Position numbers and translations under genes: made by a program. 57,263 bases of DNA, taken from assembly GCA_029289095.1 (NCBI GenBank), contig JARFUG010000013.1, positions 5,828 through 63,090 of the forward strand, in the 5' to 3' direction. Numbering within the stretch: position 1 is the stretch's first letter; every line of letters starts with the position of its first letter. The stretch comes from Desulfuromonadales bacterium (GTDB taxonomy: Bacteria; Desulfobacterota; Desulfuromonadia; Desulfuromonadales; JACZKF01). Below are positions 34,265 to 44,681 of this stretch, one piece after another. Under the pieces are notes generated by a model, which saw only the letters and a list, made by a program, of their open reading frames with translations, was not told where the DNA came from and made no database searches.

Positions 34265-34855
34265 GTGAAAGAGCAATGGAGAAAATGGACTGTGACTTTT
34301 CTTCTGGCGGCGTCGATCGTCTTTGCAGATGAATCCCGGGCGGATATTTACCGTTATGTCGATGAAAACGGGGTGACTCACTTTACCAATGCGCCGACAC
34401 ACGGTCGATTCTCCCTCTACAGAAAGGGAAACTCGCCCACCTCCGGGCAGATCTCCGATCTGGGCGAGATCATCTCGCGCTATGCTTCACTCTTTAATCT
34501 CGAGGAGGCCCTCCTGCGGGCGGTGATCCGAGCCGAGAGCAACTACAACTCTCAGGCCGTTTCCACAAAAGGGGCCATCGGTTTCATGCAGCTTATCCCC
34601 GAGACCGCCCGTTATCTCGGCGTTTCCGACCCCTTTAATCCGGAGGAGAATATTCGCGGGGGGAGCCGCTATCTGCGCATGATGCTCGATGAGTTCGATG
34701 GTGATCTCGATCTGGCGCTCGCCGCCTACAACGCCGGACCCAATACGGTCAAGCGCTACGGCGGCGTTCCCCCCTTCCGGGAGACCCAGACCTATATCGA
34801 GCGCGTGAAGGGATTTCTGCTCAACTATCGCCAGGGGAGCGGCTCGCGACTATGA
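34265..34855 (+). CDS. Exported lytic transglycosylase (DUF4124-SLT)
   Basis: A 196-residue protein. A signal peptide (VTFLLAASIVFADESRA) precedes a short DUF4124 segment (DIYRYVDENGVTHFTNAP). The SLT domain contains the catalytic E91 in IRAESNYNSQAVSTKGAIGFMQLIPETA, plus NIRGGSRYL and ALAAYNAGPN. It cleaves peptidoglycan to anhydro-muropeptides in the periplasm. The GTG at 34265 is preferred, with GGAG seven bases upstream; GTG 34259 is an alternative. The stop overlaps the pgsA start (ATGA). Confidence 0.9.
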   Translation: MKEQWRKWTVTFLLAASIVFADESRADIYRYVDENGVTHFTNAPTHGRFSLYRKGNSPTSGQISDLGEIISRYASLFNLEEALLRAVIRAESNYNSQAVSTKGAIGFMQLIPETARYLGVSDPFNPEENIRGGSRYLRMMLDEFDGDLDLALAAYNAGPNTVKRYGGVPPFRETQTYIERVKGFLLNYRQGSGSRL

Positions 34856-35439
34856 ATGTGCGCACCGGACTGCTCAATCTTCCGAACATTCTCACTCTCT
34901 GCCGTATTGCAGCGATTCCCCTTCTCGTCGTCCTGATGCATTTCGAGGGGAGAACTCCCGCTCTGTGGGCCGCCGTCGTCTTCAGCGCTGCGGCGATGAC
35001 CGATTGGATCGACGGATGGCTCGCCCGAAAATGGCAGGTGGTGACGGTTCTGGGCAAGTTTCTCGATCCGCTTGCGGACAAGCTCATCGTCATGGCGGCG
35101 CTGATCATGCTTATCCCCCTGGGGCGGATTCCGGCCTGGGCTGTTTTTCTCATTCTGGCAAGAGAGATGATCGTCACCGGACTGCGCTCGATCGCATCGG
35201 CGGAGGGGATCGTCATCGCGGCGAGCGAGCTCGGCAAATACAAGACAATCTTTCAGATGGTCGCACTCGTCGGCCTTATCCTTCACTACGATTACTACTG
35301 GTTCTTCGGCCTGCGCCACGAGTTCCTCCACGCCTCGATGCATACCGCCGGACTCTTTTTCTTCTGGATCTCCTTTGCCCTGACAATGTGGTCGGGAATC
35401 GACTATCTTGCCAAATTTTTCAGGGTTTTCGCCCGCTGA
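34852..35439 (+). CDS. pgsA: CDP-diacylglycerol-glycerol-3-phosphate 3-phosphatidyltransferase
   Basis: A 195-residue integral membrane enzyme with the CDP-alcohol phosphotransferase signature D-x2-DG-x2-AR-x8-G-x3-D-x3-D in DWIDGWLARKWQVVTVLGKF and the DPLADK that follows. About five to six transmembrane segments are predicted. It makes phosphatidylglycerol phosphate, the precursor of PG and cardiolipin. It starts NLPNILTLCRI after a short N-terminus, and overlaps the transglycosylase gene by four bases. Confidence 0.94.
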   Translation: MNVRTGLLNLPNILTLCRIAAIPLLVVLMHFEGRTPALWAAVVFSAAAMTDWIDGWLARKWQVVTVLGKFLDPLADKLIVMAALIMLIPLGRIPAWAVFLILAREMIVTGLRSIASAEGIVIAASELGKYKTIFQMVALVGLILHYDYYWFFGLRHEFLHASMHTAGLFFFWISFALTMWSGIDYLAKFFRVFAR

Positions 35440-35481
35440 GCGACTGGGTCCGGGTGGATGGATTTTTTCAGAATTTTCGTG

Positions 35482-35510
35482 TTGACTTGCCTGGGGCCTT
35501 TTGTTATTAA
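35482..35510 (+). promoter_or_regulatory. Predicted strong promoter of tRNA-Gly
   Basis: TTGACT at 35482-35487 and TATTAA at 35505-35510, with a 17-base spacer, lie about 33 bases before the tRNA. Near-consensus. Confidence 0.7.
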
Positions 35511-35542
35511 TAACCCCGCTCGCGACAGCGGGACCCCAACAT

Positions 35543-35617
<75 letters not shown>

Positions 35618-35626
35618 GACATTCTA

Positions 35627-35659
35627 AAGGATCAGGCCGAAATGCCTGGTCCTTTTTTC
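35627..35659 (+). terminator. Intrinsic terminator after tRNA-Gly
   Basis: AAGGATCAGGC (35627-35637) pairs with GCCTGGTCCTT (35644-35654) with one G-T pair and is followed by a run of Ts. Confidence 0.9.
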
Positions 35660-35712
35660 ATTTCATCGCTGCCCGATCATTACGTTTCCCCACCTCTGCT
35701 TCGCGAGATCGA

Positions 35713-35741
35713 TTGACCTTAAGGTTGCAAATCGGTACTTT
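35713..35741 (+). promoter_or_regulatory. Predicted promoter of the thioesterase-ggt-amidoligase cluster
   Basis: TTGACC at 35713-35718 and TACTTT at 35736-35741 are 17 bases apart, about 50 bases before the first gene of the five-gene cluster. Confidence 0.5.
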
Positions 35742-35791
35742 TGAGTCTCAAGGGATCGCAATCCGGGAATCCTTTCGAGGGAGGCCTGTCC

Positions 35792-36178
35792 ATGGACAAC
35801 TACACTATCGTTCGCCAGGAACATCTGAATCACTACGGCTTTCTATTCGGCGGGGCGATGCTGAAGTGGGTCGATGAATTCGCCTGGCTCGTCGCCTCAC
35901 GCGACTTTCCCGGATGCCCCCTGGTGACGGTGGCGATGGATCGCATCAGCTTCTCGCAGCCCGTCGCCAACGGCGCCATCCTGCGCTTTCGCATCCTGCC
36001 CGTCAAACAGGGCGACACCTCGATCCAGTACAGTGTAAACGTTTTTGCCGACGAGCCTGGAGCAAGTCAGGAAAAGGAAGTATTTTCCACGACGATCACT
36101 TTCGTCCATATCGATCGCAGCGGCAGGAAGCATTCCCTGCCGCGTCAGAGCGTTCTGAGATCCCAGCAGACTGTGTAA
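35792..36178 (+). CDS. Hotdog-fold acyl-CoA thioesterase (YciA-like)
   Basis: A 128-residue hotdog protein with the segment HYGFLFGGAMLKWVDEFAWL, which is the N-x-x-G-x-x-FGG-x-LM-x-x-D motif of YciA/ACOT hexameric thioesterases. VTVAMDRISFSQPV and the RGxx-type loop region follow. These enzymes hydrolyse acyl-CoAs; specificity cannot be read here. The start at ATG 35792 follows GAGGGAGG. Its stop TAA shares a base with the ggt start, and it heads the cluster. Confidence 0.88.
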   Translation: MDNYTIVRQEHLNHYGFLFGGAMLKWVDEFAWLVASRDFPGCPLVTVAMDRISFSQPVANGAILRFRILPVKQGDTSIQYSVNVFADEPGASQEKEVFSTTITFVHIDRSGRKHSLPRQSVLRSQQTV

Positions 36179-37917
36179 TGCAACATTTTTTTTCGATAAC
36201 GGTTTCAATTCTCTTTTTGCCGGTCATTCTGTTCGTTATCGCCGGGTGCAACGGCGCCTCCGTCCGGGACGGCGTCCCCCCGAGCAGGCAGACGCCGCAG
36301 GAGCAGCTTGCACAGCGCTACATGGTTTCGGCGGCCAATCCCCATGCCGTCGAAATCGGGCTTGAGATTCTCCGGGCCGGCGGGCACGCCGTCGATGCCG
36401 CGGTGGCCGTGCAAATGGCTCTGAGCTTTGTCGAGGCGCCCGAGACAGGGCTTGGCGGCGGCGGATTTCTCCTCTACCGGGACGCCCATACGGGAGCGGT
36501 GAGCGTTTACGACGGTCGCGAAACGGCGCCCCGGAGCGCGACCCCGGACCGGTTTCTCGTGTGGGGGACGCCGATGCCCTTGTGGGCCGCGGTCGTCAGC
36601 GGACGATCCGTCGGGACGCCGGGTCTCGTCGCGATGCTGCAGATGGCTCATCGCGAGCATGGACGCCTGCCCTGGAGTTCGCTGATCGCGCCGGCCGTCG
36701 AACTGTCCGAGGGCGGAATTGCCATGCCGGCCCGCCTTCAGGAACAGATCGCCCGCGACTACTCTCTGCGACTCTTCCCTGCAACACGCCGCACCTTCGT
36801 GACCCCCTGGCGGCAGAACGAGCCCGTGCTGATCAATCCTCGACTGGCTCGGACGCTGCGTCTGGTCGCGGACGAGGGCGAGGAGGCTTTTTATCATGGG
36901 GCTATCGCCGATGAGATCGTCACTGCCGCCAGGACCCGCCCCCTGTTGCCGAGTGATATGACGGCGGAAGATCTGCGTGCTTACAGGGTGGAGAAACGCC
37001 CTGCAGTTTGCGGCCATTATCGTCGATGGACCGTGTGCGGACCACCGCCGCCTTCGTCTGGTGGGATCGCGGTGTTGCAGATTCTCGGCATGCTGGAGCA
37101 TTTCGATATGGCGGCGCTGGAGCCGGTCTCCGAACAGGCGGTTCATCTCGTTGCCGAAGCGAGCCGGCTCGCCTTTGCCGATCGCGCCGCCTACATTGGT
37201 GATCCGGACTTCGTCGAGGTGCCTACCCAGGCGCTTCTCGATCGCTCCTATCTCGCCGAACGCGCCGGGCTCATCCGTACCGATCGCATATTGGACGCGA
37301 TCCATCCCGGTGGAAACGCCGATCTTGGATCTTCTGAGCCAGTGCGATATGCTGAGAAAGGGAATTTCAACACCTCGCACTTCAGTGTGATCGATGCCGA
37401 AGGTAACGTCGTATCGCTTACGAGTTCGATCGAGGCTCCTTTCGGCAGCCGCATCATGGCCGCCGGGTTTCTTCTGAACAATCAACTGACCGATTTCGAT
37501 TTCCGGCCTCGCGTAAACGGTCGCGACCACCCCAATGCCGTCGGACCAGGGAAGCGCCCGCGCAGCTCCATGTCGCCCGTGATCGCCTTCGACGAGCATG
37601 GAGAGGTGCGGCTCGTCGTCGGTTCGCGCGGCGGAAGTCGGATCATCGGTTATGTCGTCAAAACTCTCATCGGCGTACTCGATTGGGAGTTAACCGTTCA
37701 GGAGGCCATTGCACTTCCGAATTTCGTTCACCGAGGCGAGGATCTGGAAATCGAGAGGGGAACGGTGCTGGAAGGGCAGGCGGAGGCGCTTCGCGCCCTC
37801 GGACATCGGGTCCGCTCCCTGGAGCTCACGAGCGGACTTCACGGGATAGAACGCTTCGGGGATATGTGGCGCGGAGGCGCCGATCCCCGACTTGACGGAG
37901 TGGCTTTAGGAGACTGA
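36178..37917 (+). CDS. ggt: Gamma-glutamyltransferase lipoprotein
   Basis: A 579-residue GGT. The N-terminal signal ends in a lipobox-like VIAGC, so it is probably a periplasmic lipoprotein. AANPHAVEIGLEILRAGGHAVDAAVAV, ETGLGGGGFLLY and YDGRETAP are typical of the large subunit. Self-cleavage would occur before T399 in FNTSHFSVID, with the second Thr of the usual TTHxS replaced by Ser. PRSSMSPVI and GSRGGSRI are in the small subunit. It hydrolyses or transfers gamma-glutamyl groups of glutathione or related peptides. It begins in the stop codon of the thioesterase gene. Confidence 0.93.
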   Translation: MQHFFSITVSILFLPVILFVIAGCNGASVRDGVPPSRQTPQEQLAQRYMVSAANPHAVEIGLEILRAGGHAVDAAVAVQMALSFVEAPETGLGGGGFLLYRDAHTGAVSVYDGRETAPRSATPDRFLVWGTPMPLWAAVVSGRSVGTPGLVAMLQMAHREHGRLPWSSLIAPAVELSEGGIAMPARLQEQIARDYSLRLFPATRRTFVTPWRQNEPVLINPRLARTLRLVADEGEEAFYHGAIADEIVTAARTRPLLPSDMTAEDLRAYRVEKRPAVCGHYRRWTVCGPPPPSSGGIAVLQILGMLEHFDMAALEPVSEQAVHLVAEASRLAFADRAAYIGDPDFVEVPTQALLDRSYLAERAGLIRTDRILDAIHPGGNADLGSSEPVRYAEKGNFNTSHFSVIDAEGNVVSLTSSIEAPFGSRIMAAGFLLNNQLTDFDFRPRVNGRDHPNAVGPGKRPRSSMSPVIAFDEHGEVRLVVGSRGGSRIIGYVVKTLIGVLDWELTVQEAIALPNFVHRGEDLEIERGTVLEGQAEALRALGHRVRSLELTSGLHGIERFGDMWRGGADPRLDGVALGD

Positions 37918-37923
37918 GTCGGC

Positions 37924-38907
37924 ATGTCATTTCGTATGCCCCCCATCATGCACAACGCACACGGCGCTATTCGCCGGGTCGGACTCGAGCTGGAGTTCGC
38001 CGGGCTCGAACCCGATATCGCCTCGAGAATCGTGCAGGGCGTCTTTGGCGGAGAGGTCCGCAAGGAAAACGAGTTCACCTCCCGCGTGAAGGGGACGGAA
38101 TTCGGAGATTTTTCCATCACTCTGGACGCGGCCCTTTTCAAGGAGAAACGCTACGAGATCTACCTGGCCAAAGCCGGAATCGCCCTGCAGCCCGAATCGT
38201 CTCACGCTCTGGCCCAGCATCTTCTCAAAATGGCGTCCATCCTCGTCCCCTATGAAGTCGTCACCCCTCCAATCCCTCTCGATCGACTCGAAGCGATGGA
38301 AGAGCTCCGTGAAGAGCTGCGCTTTCATGGAGCGAGGGGGACGCGTTCCGCGATCCGCTTCGCCTTCGGGCTCCATCTCAATCCCGAGATTCCCTCTCTC
38401 GAATTGCCGCAGGTCCTTGCCTATCTGCAGGCTTTTCTCGTCCTCTATCCGTGGCTGCTCCATCGGGCCAATGTCGATTTCACCCGAAAGCTCACGCCGT
38501 ATATCGATGAATTTCCGCACCATTACGTCCAAAAAGTTCTGAAAGAGGATTACCCTCCCGCGCATCTGATCGACGATTATCTTCTTTACAACCCGACGCG
38601 AAACAGGCCCCTTGATCTTCTCCCCCTGCTGGCGCAGATCGATTCGCGGACCGTCATGGCCGCCGAGGTCGAAAGAGAACTCATCAGACCGCGTCCCGCA
38701 TTTCACTACCGACTGCCCAACTGCCTCATCGACGAGCCTGACTGGACGTTGTCGGAGGAGTGGAACAACTGGGTCGAAGTGGAAAGGCTCGCTGCCGATC
38801 CGTCCCGTCTGAGACGTTTCTGCAGAAGGCGCCTCGCTCGTCCAAGGGGAGCCGACATGGATCAACTCGCCGAAGAGCTTGAAGAATGCCTCCAAAAAGA
38901 CCTCTGA
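37924..38907 (+). CDS. Putative amidoligase (COOH-NH2 ligase family)
   Basis: A 327-residue protein resembling the glutamine-synthetase/GCS-fold amidoligase family (Pfam Amidoligase_2). Supporting segments are RRVGLELEFAGLEPD near residue 17, the acidic FGDFSITLDAAL, SIRFAFGLHLNPEIPSLE-like SAIRFAFGLHLNPE, and the later LIDDYLLYNPTRNRPLDLLPLL. GLELEF and the HLN motif correspond to metal-nucleotide ligands. Such enzymes form amide or peptide bonds outside ribosomal synthesis. It overlaps the next gene by 22 bases and starts six bases after ggt. The substrate is unknown. Confidence 0.82.
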   Translation: MSFRMPPIMHNAHGAIRRVGLELEFAGLEPDIASRIVQGVFGGEVRKENEFTSRVKGTEFGDFSITLDAALFKEKRYEIYLAKAGIALQPESSHALAQHLLKMASILVPYEVVTPPIPLDRLEAMEELREELRFHGARGTRSAIRFAFGLHLNPEIPSLELPQVLAYLQAFLVLYPWLLHRANVDFTRKLTPYIDEFPHHYVQKVLKEDYPPAHLIDDYLLYNPTRNRPLDLLPLLAQIDSRTVMAAEVERELIRPRPAFHYRLPNCLIDEPDWTLSEEWNNWVEVERLAADPSRLRRFCRRRLARPRGADMDQLAEELEECLQKDL

Positions 38908-39707
38908 TCGGCGTCACGGGACCTGAGCGCGGCGGTGAGGCTGCCTGGCTGTTCACGAAGATAGCGGTTCGAAGGGCAGGAGGACGCCCTCGGAGAATCA
39001 CTCCGAAGAGGCCGCTGAGCGCTGACCTCCTCGATGGATTGATCATCGGCGGCGGCGCCGACGTCGATCCCGAACTTTATGGAGAAGAGCGGCAGGAGGT
39101 TCTTCCCGTCCTGCGCGAGGAGTCGAAAAAAAAGATTCCCGCCCGCTTGAAAAACCTTGTGACCTACCCGATCGTCCTTCTCATGCGCAGGCTCTTCAGC
39201 GCAACCACCCTCGTGCGCAAGGACGAGGAGCGGGACCGTCTGGAAAACGATCTCATCGCGGCCGCCATCGAGAAAGGGATTCCGATACTTGGCATCTGCA
39301 GGGGCGCTCAACTCCTCAACGTCTACTTCGGGGGCTCGCTGCATCAGGATCTCGTCGACTTCTACACCGAGACTCCCCAGATCCGCACAATTCTGCCGAA
39401 GAAGAAGATCCTCATTGAAGAGAACAGTTGCCTGGCTCGGATTCTCGAGACCCGGGAATCCCATGTCAACGCCATGCACCGCCAGGCCGTGAAGGATCTG
39501 GGCGACGAAATCGTCGTCGCGGCGCGGGAACCCAACGGCGTCATTCAGGCCATCGAACATGCCTCCAGACCTTTTGTACTCGGCCTGCAATGGCATCCCG
39601 AATACCTGCCTCAGCAAGAGAAGCAGCGCAGAATTTTTGAAGCCCTCGTGGCGCAGTCCCGCACAGATGCCGGACTGAGGAGGGGAGGGAAACGATGTAT
39701 GCCCTAG
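38886..39707 (+). CDS. Class I glutamine amidotransferase-like gamma-glutamyl hydrolase (peptidase C26)
   Basis: A 273-residue C26/PuuD-like hydrolase. IGVTGPERGG at the N-terminus, IIGGGADVDPELYG, the nucleophile C138 in GICRGAQLLN, HVNAMHRQAV and the histidine in LQWHPEYL are all present. A basic insertion of about 45 residues (residues 75-120, KKKIPARLKNLVTYPIVLLMR) follows the DVDPELYG loop and could touch the membrane. The family removes gamma-linked glutamate from amines or folates. Adjacent amidoligase and this hydrolase suggest opposing steps on the same bond. Confidence 0.88.
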   Translation: MPPKRPLIGVTGPERGGEAAWLFTKIAVRRAGGRPRRITPKRPLSADLLDGLIIGGGADVDPELYGEERQEVLPVLREESKKKIPARLKNLVTYPIVLLMRRLFSATTLVRKDEERDRLENDLIAAAIEKGIPILGICRGAQLLNVYFGGSLHQDLVDFYTETPQIRTILPKKKILIEENSCLARILETRESHVNAMHRQAVKDLGDEIVVAAREPNGVIQAIEHASRPFVLGLQWHPEYLPQQEKQRRIFEALVAQSRTDAGLRRGGKRCMP

Positions 39708-39718
39708 CAGGAGAGAAA

Positions 39719-40210
39719 ATGAAACGAAACGCTTCCGATGCACTGCGCAAGGACAGGCGGTGTTTCGTCTGCGGTCCCGACAATGACCGCGGCTTTCGAG
39801 CGGTCTTTCGGATCGATGAGCAGGGGCATCGCGCTGAGAGCAGGCTGCGCATTCCCGGATGGGCGCAGGGATGGCAGGACGTGACCCATGGCGGAGTGCT
39901 TGCGACGCTGCTCGATGAAGCCTGCGTTCATGCCGCACGCACCCTTGGACCACTCCCCGTTACGGCGGAGTTGACTGTCCGGTATCGAAAGCCGGTGCCT
40001 GTCGACTCTGAAATCGACGTATTCGCCGAAGTGACGGGACTCAGAAGGCGCATCGTCGAGGTGCGGGCGAGGATAGAAAGCGCCCAGGGGGTCTGCGCCG
40101 AGGCGGAGGCGAAGATTTTCATCAGGGAAATGACCGGAAAAGAAGAAGGCTCCCGGCAGGGGAGCCGGGAGCCTTCTTCCATCGATACGGGCGATCGGAT
40201 CAGTTCCTGA
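39719..40210 (+). CDS. PaaI-like hotdog thioesterase with CxxC N-terminus
   Basis: A 163-residue hotdog protein of the PaaI type. The N-terminal CFVCGPDNDRGF precedes GWAQGWQDVTHGGVLATLLDEACVHAA, which holds the HGG motif of the active site. The ATG at 39719 has AGGAG five bases upstream; ATG 39695 also has a good site (GGGAGGG) and would overlap the previous gene. The last 23 codons contain a 16-bp terminator stem, and the end overlaps the convergent cytochrome gene by 11 bases. It closes the five-gene cluster. Confidence 0.82.
   Translation: MKRNASDALRKDRRCFVCGPDNDRGFRAVFRIDEQGHRAESRLRIPGWAQGWQDVTHGGVLATLLDEACVHAARTLGPLPVTAELTVRYRKPVPVDSEIDVFAEVTGLRRRIVEVRARIESAQGVCAEAEAKIFIREMTGKEEGSRQGSREPSSIDTGDRISS
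40142..40179. terminator. 16-bp terminator stem inside the 3' end of the thioesterase gene
   Basis: GAAGAAGGCTCCCGGC at 40142-40157 pairs perfectly with its complement at 40164-40179 around AGGGGA. It can end both the plus-strand cluster and the minus-strand cytochrome unit. It is translated as part of the thioesterase C-terminus (EEGSRQGSREPSS). Confidence 0.85.
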
Positions 40211-40628
40211 TGTGACACTCGTTGCAGGCCACGGGACCCGCACCCTCAGCCTTGTGGCAATCGATGCAAAGCGCATGCGCCACCTCTCTGCCCCAATCGG
40301 GAATCGCGGCAGGCGGATCCTGCGCATGGCAGGCGCTGCATTCGAACATGGCGGCATGTGCCTGGTGGGGGAAGGGGACGTTGCCGTTTCTCGCCTCGAA
40401 AGTCATGAGGTCGGGGACATCGGCTGCGGCTTCCGGAGGGGCCGCAGGCTCCTCCACGGCAGGCGCCTCTCCGATTTCATCCTCGGGCTGGGTCGGCTCC
40501 ACAGCGGTTCCAGGGGCAGGTTCCGTCGCCGGGGGCGGCGCGGTCGGGGTCTCGACCGGACGGGGCTCCTCGCGCTCACATGCTGTCAGAATCAGTCCAA
40601 GAATAGCCAAAATAGCGATTTTTTTCAT
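40200..40628 (-). CDS. Triheme c7-type cytochrome lipoprotein
   Basis: A 142-residue protein. The lipobox LTAC places the lipidated cysteine at C17. A Pro/Glu/Ala-rich spacer (about 18-72) leads to a small heme domain with three CxxCH sites at 97-101, 121-125 and 135-139. Additional histidines H88, H91 (FPHQAH) and H118 give exactly three distal ligands, as in bis-His c7 cytochromes such as PpcA. It probably carries electrons in the periplasm while anchored to a membrane. The second of two tandem ATGs is chosen, seven bases after AGGAGG. Confidence 0.9.
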   Translation of the reverse strand: MKKIAILAILGLILTACEREEPRPVETPTAPPPATEPAPGTAVEPTQPEDEIGEAPAVEEPAAPPEAAADVPDLMTFEARNGNVPFPHQAHAAMFECSACHAQDPPAAIPDWGREVAHALCIDCHKAEGAGPVACNECHIRN

Positions 40629-40742
40629 CATTTCACCTCCTGCCTGAGAAAACAGAGCGATTCTTGAAAAACAGCTACATTAATAACTCAAAAATCACAA
40701 TTTGCAAGGAAGAGGCCGTGATTAAATTGAAATGATCGAAGG

Positions 40743-40781
40743 GGGGCGGACTCGGCGATTCGGTCCGGCCGAATCCGCCCC
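40743..40781 (-). terminator. Hairpin downstream of the Pro/Gln lipoprotein gene
   Basis: GGGGCGGACTCGG (40743-40755) pairs with CCGAATCCGCCCC (40769-40781) with one G-T pair. The T-run beyond it on the minus strand is weak, so termination may be partial. Confidence 0.6.
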
Positions 40782-40787
40782 GCTGAC

Positions 40788-40991
40788 TTACTGCTGGCCC
40801 GGTTGCCCTGGTTGTCCAGGCTGTCCAGGCTGTCCAGGCTGGCCCGGCTGCTGCGGTGGCTGGTCCGCAGGACGTGCCGGTTCCTGCATCGGACGATCCT
40901 GAGCCGGCTGCGCCGGCTGGGTCGGTTCTCTTTCGCAGCCCGCTGCAACCAGAACGGCTAGCAGTCCGAGTACTGCCAAGTAGCGATTCAT
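40788..40991 (-). CDS. Small Pro/Gln-rich lipoprotein with GQP repeats
   Basis: A 67-residue lipoprotein. The signal RYLAVLGLLAVLVAAGC gives a lipidated cysteine near residue 19. The mature part is only a Pro/Gln-rich chain that ends in repeated GQP units. Those are coded by a 9-bp tandem repeat (TGTCCAGGC) around 40806-40850. The mature N-terminus CEREPTQPA resembles CEREEPRPV of the cytochrome lipoprotein just downstream, suggesting a common origin of the two leaders. The start at 40989-40991 has GAGGAGGT upstream. Function unknown. Confidence 0.75.
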   Translation of the reverse strand: MNRYLAVLGLLAVLVAAGCEREPTQPAQPAQDRPMQEPARPADQPPQQPGQPGQPGQPGQPGQPGQQ

Positions 40992-41203
40992 AATGTACCT
41001 CCTCAAACGAGTTGGACGATGGCCTTTAACGAAGGCCTCCCTGTTCGCGCCCGGTGGGGGCGACCAAGATTTAAGTTCTCTCATATCGAAATTTCACTCA
41101 AATGCAAGAGGTTGGGTTGATTTGGAAGAGATCCCCAAGTGTTTCCGAGTCTTTTGAAAACCTTGAGGATACCCCCAATTACCCCGCCCTGCAGCCTTTT
41201 CCC

Positions 41204-41233
41204 TTTACATTGAACTCGGCATTCTGCTATATC
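41204..41233 (+). promoter_or_regulatory. Predicted promoter of lepA-lepB
   Basis: TTTACA at 41204-41209 and TATATC at 41228-41233 are 18 bases apart, about 45 bases before lepA. Confidence 0.45.
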
Positions 41234-41279
41234 TGAATGTCTTTGTTCGGCAAAAAAGTTCCGGAGATCACACCTGTTT

Positions 41280-43081
<1,802 letters not shown>

Positions 43082-43085
<4 letters not shown>

Positions 43086-43738
43086 CGGAACGAAAGAGCT
43101 TGAAAGATCCCCTCGTCAAAAAGCCGTGGTACCGCGAGTACGCTGAGGCTCTGATCGTTGCGGCAATTCTGGCGCTCATCATCCGCACCTTCGTTGTTCA
43201 GGCCTTCAAAATTCCCTCGGGCTCGATGGAAGACACCCTTCTGATCGGCGATCATCTCCTGGTCAATAAATTTGCCTACGGACTTCAGGTGCCTTTCAGC
43301 GACAGCCGCTTCTTCTCGTTTCGGGAGCCTGGGCGTGGAGACATCATCGTTTTCGAATTTCCGGAAGACCGCGACAAACCCTTTTTCCAGAGGCGGGACT
43401 TCATAAAGCGCGTTGTCGGCGTACCCGGCGATGTCGTCGAAATGCGCAACAAAGACCTTTACGTCAACGGCCAGCACTATCGCATCCCTCAGGAGATCCA
43501 CAAGGACGGCGACGTCATCCCCGGAAATGTCGCCCCGCGCGACTTCATGCCCCCGACGACCGTGCCCGAAGGGAAGTATTTTGTGATGGGTGACAACCGC
43601 GACCGCTCCTACGATTCCCGATTCTGGGGATTCGTCGATGACACCGATATCAAGGGGCGCGCCTTCATCAAATACTGGTCCTGGGATCGCGAGGAGACGC
43701 GTCCCCGCTGGAACCGCATCGGCAGGACGATCAATTGA
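43082..43738 (+). CDS. lepB: Signal peptidase I
   Basis: A 218-residue type I signal peptidase. One N-terminal transmembrane segment (about 22-40) precedes the periplasmic catalytic domain. The nucleophile is S48 in PSGSMEDTL and the general base is K109 in [14 protein letters not shown]. The later [14 protein letters not shown] box is also present. It releases Sec and Tat substrates from the membrane. It is translationally coupled to lepA. Confidence 0.97.
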
Positions 43739-43748
43739 CTGGATACAG

Positions 43749-43858
43749 GGTTCAAGGTCCAAGGTTAAAGGCCAAAGGCCTAGGGGGAAAGGTTCCAGGC
43801 CAAACGGAGAATATTTGACTGGGCCGGCTGCCCGGATCAACCTGGCTCCTGGCTCCTA
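43749..43858. repeat. Degenerate TTCAAGG / CTGGCTCCT repeats (lepB-pyrR gap)
   Basis: The 5' part (43749-43800) repeats CAAGGTCCAAGGTTAAAGG-like units; the 3' part (43840-43858) repeats CTGGCTCCT. It looks like a composite or decayed member of the inverted-repeat classes seen between purF-pyrE and carA-carB. Confidence 0.5.
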
Positions 43859-43866
43859 TTTTTACA

Positions 43867-43896
43867 TTGACTTTCTTCCATCCGCATTGCTATAGT
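43867..43896 (+). promoter_or_regulatory. Predicted promoter of the pyrR-pyrB-pyrC-carA-carB operon
   Basis: TTGACT at 43867-43872 and TATAGT at 43891-43896 are 18 bases apart. Transcription would start near 43903, giving a leader of about 177 bases that contains the PyrR site and a terminator. Confidence 0.7.
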
Positions 43897-43924
43897 CCGC
43901 TGAATTAACCCAAAGCCCTTTTAA

Positions 43925-44616
<692 letters not shown>

Positions 44617-44681
44617 GACGGGGGCGGATTTCCTCGCACTGACTCCCACCCCTTTATTACCTACGCATTCGGAGGTCTGTC

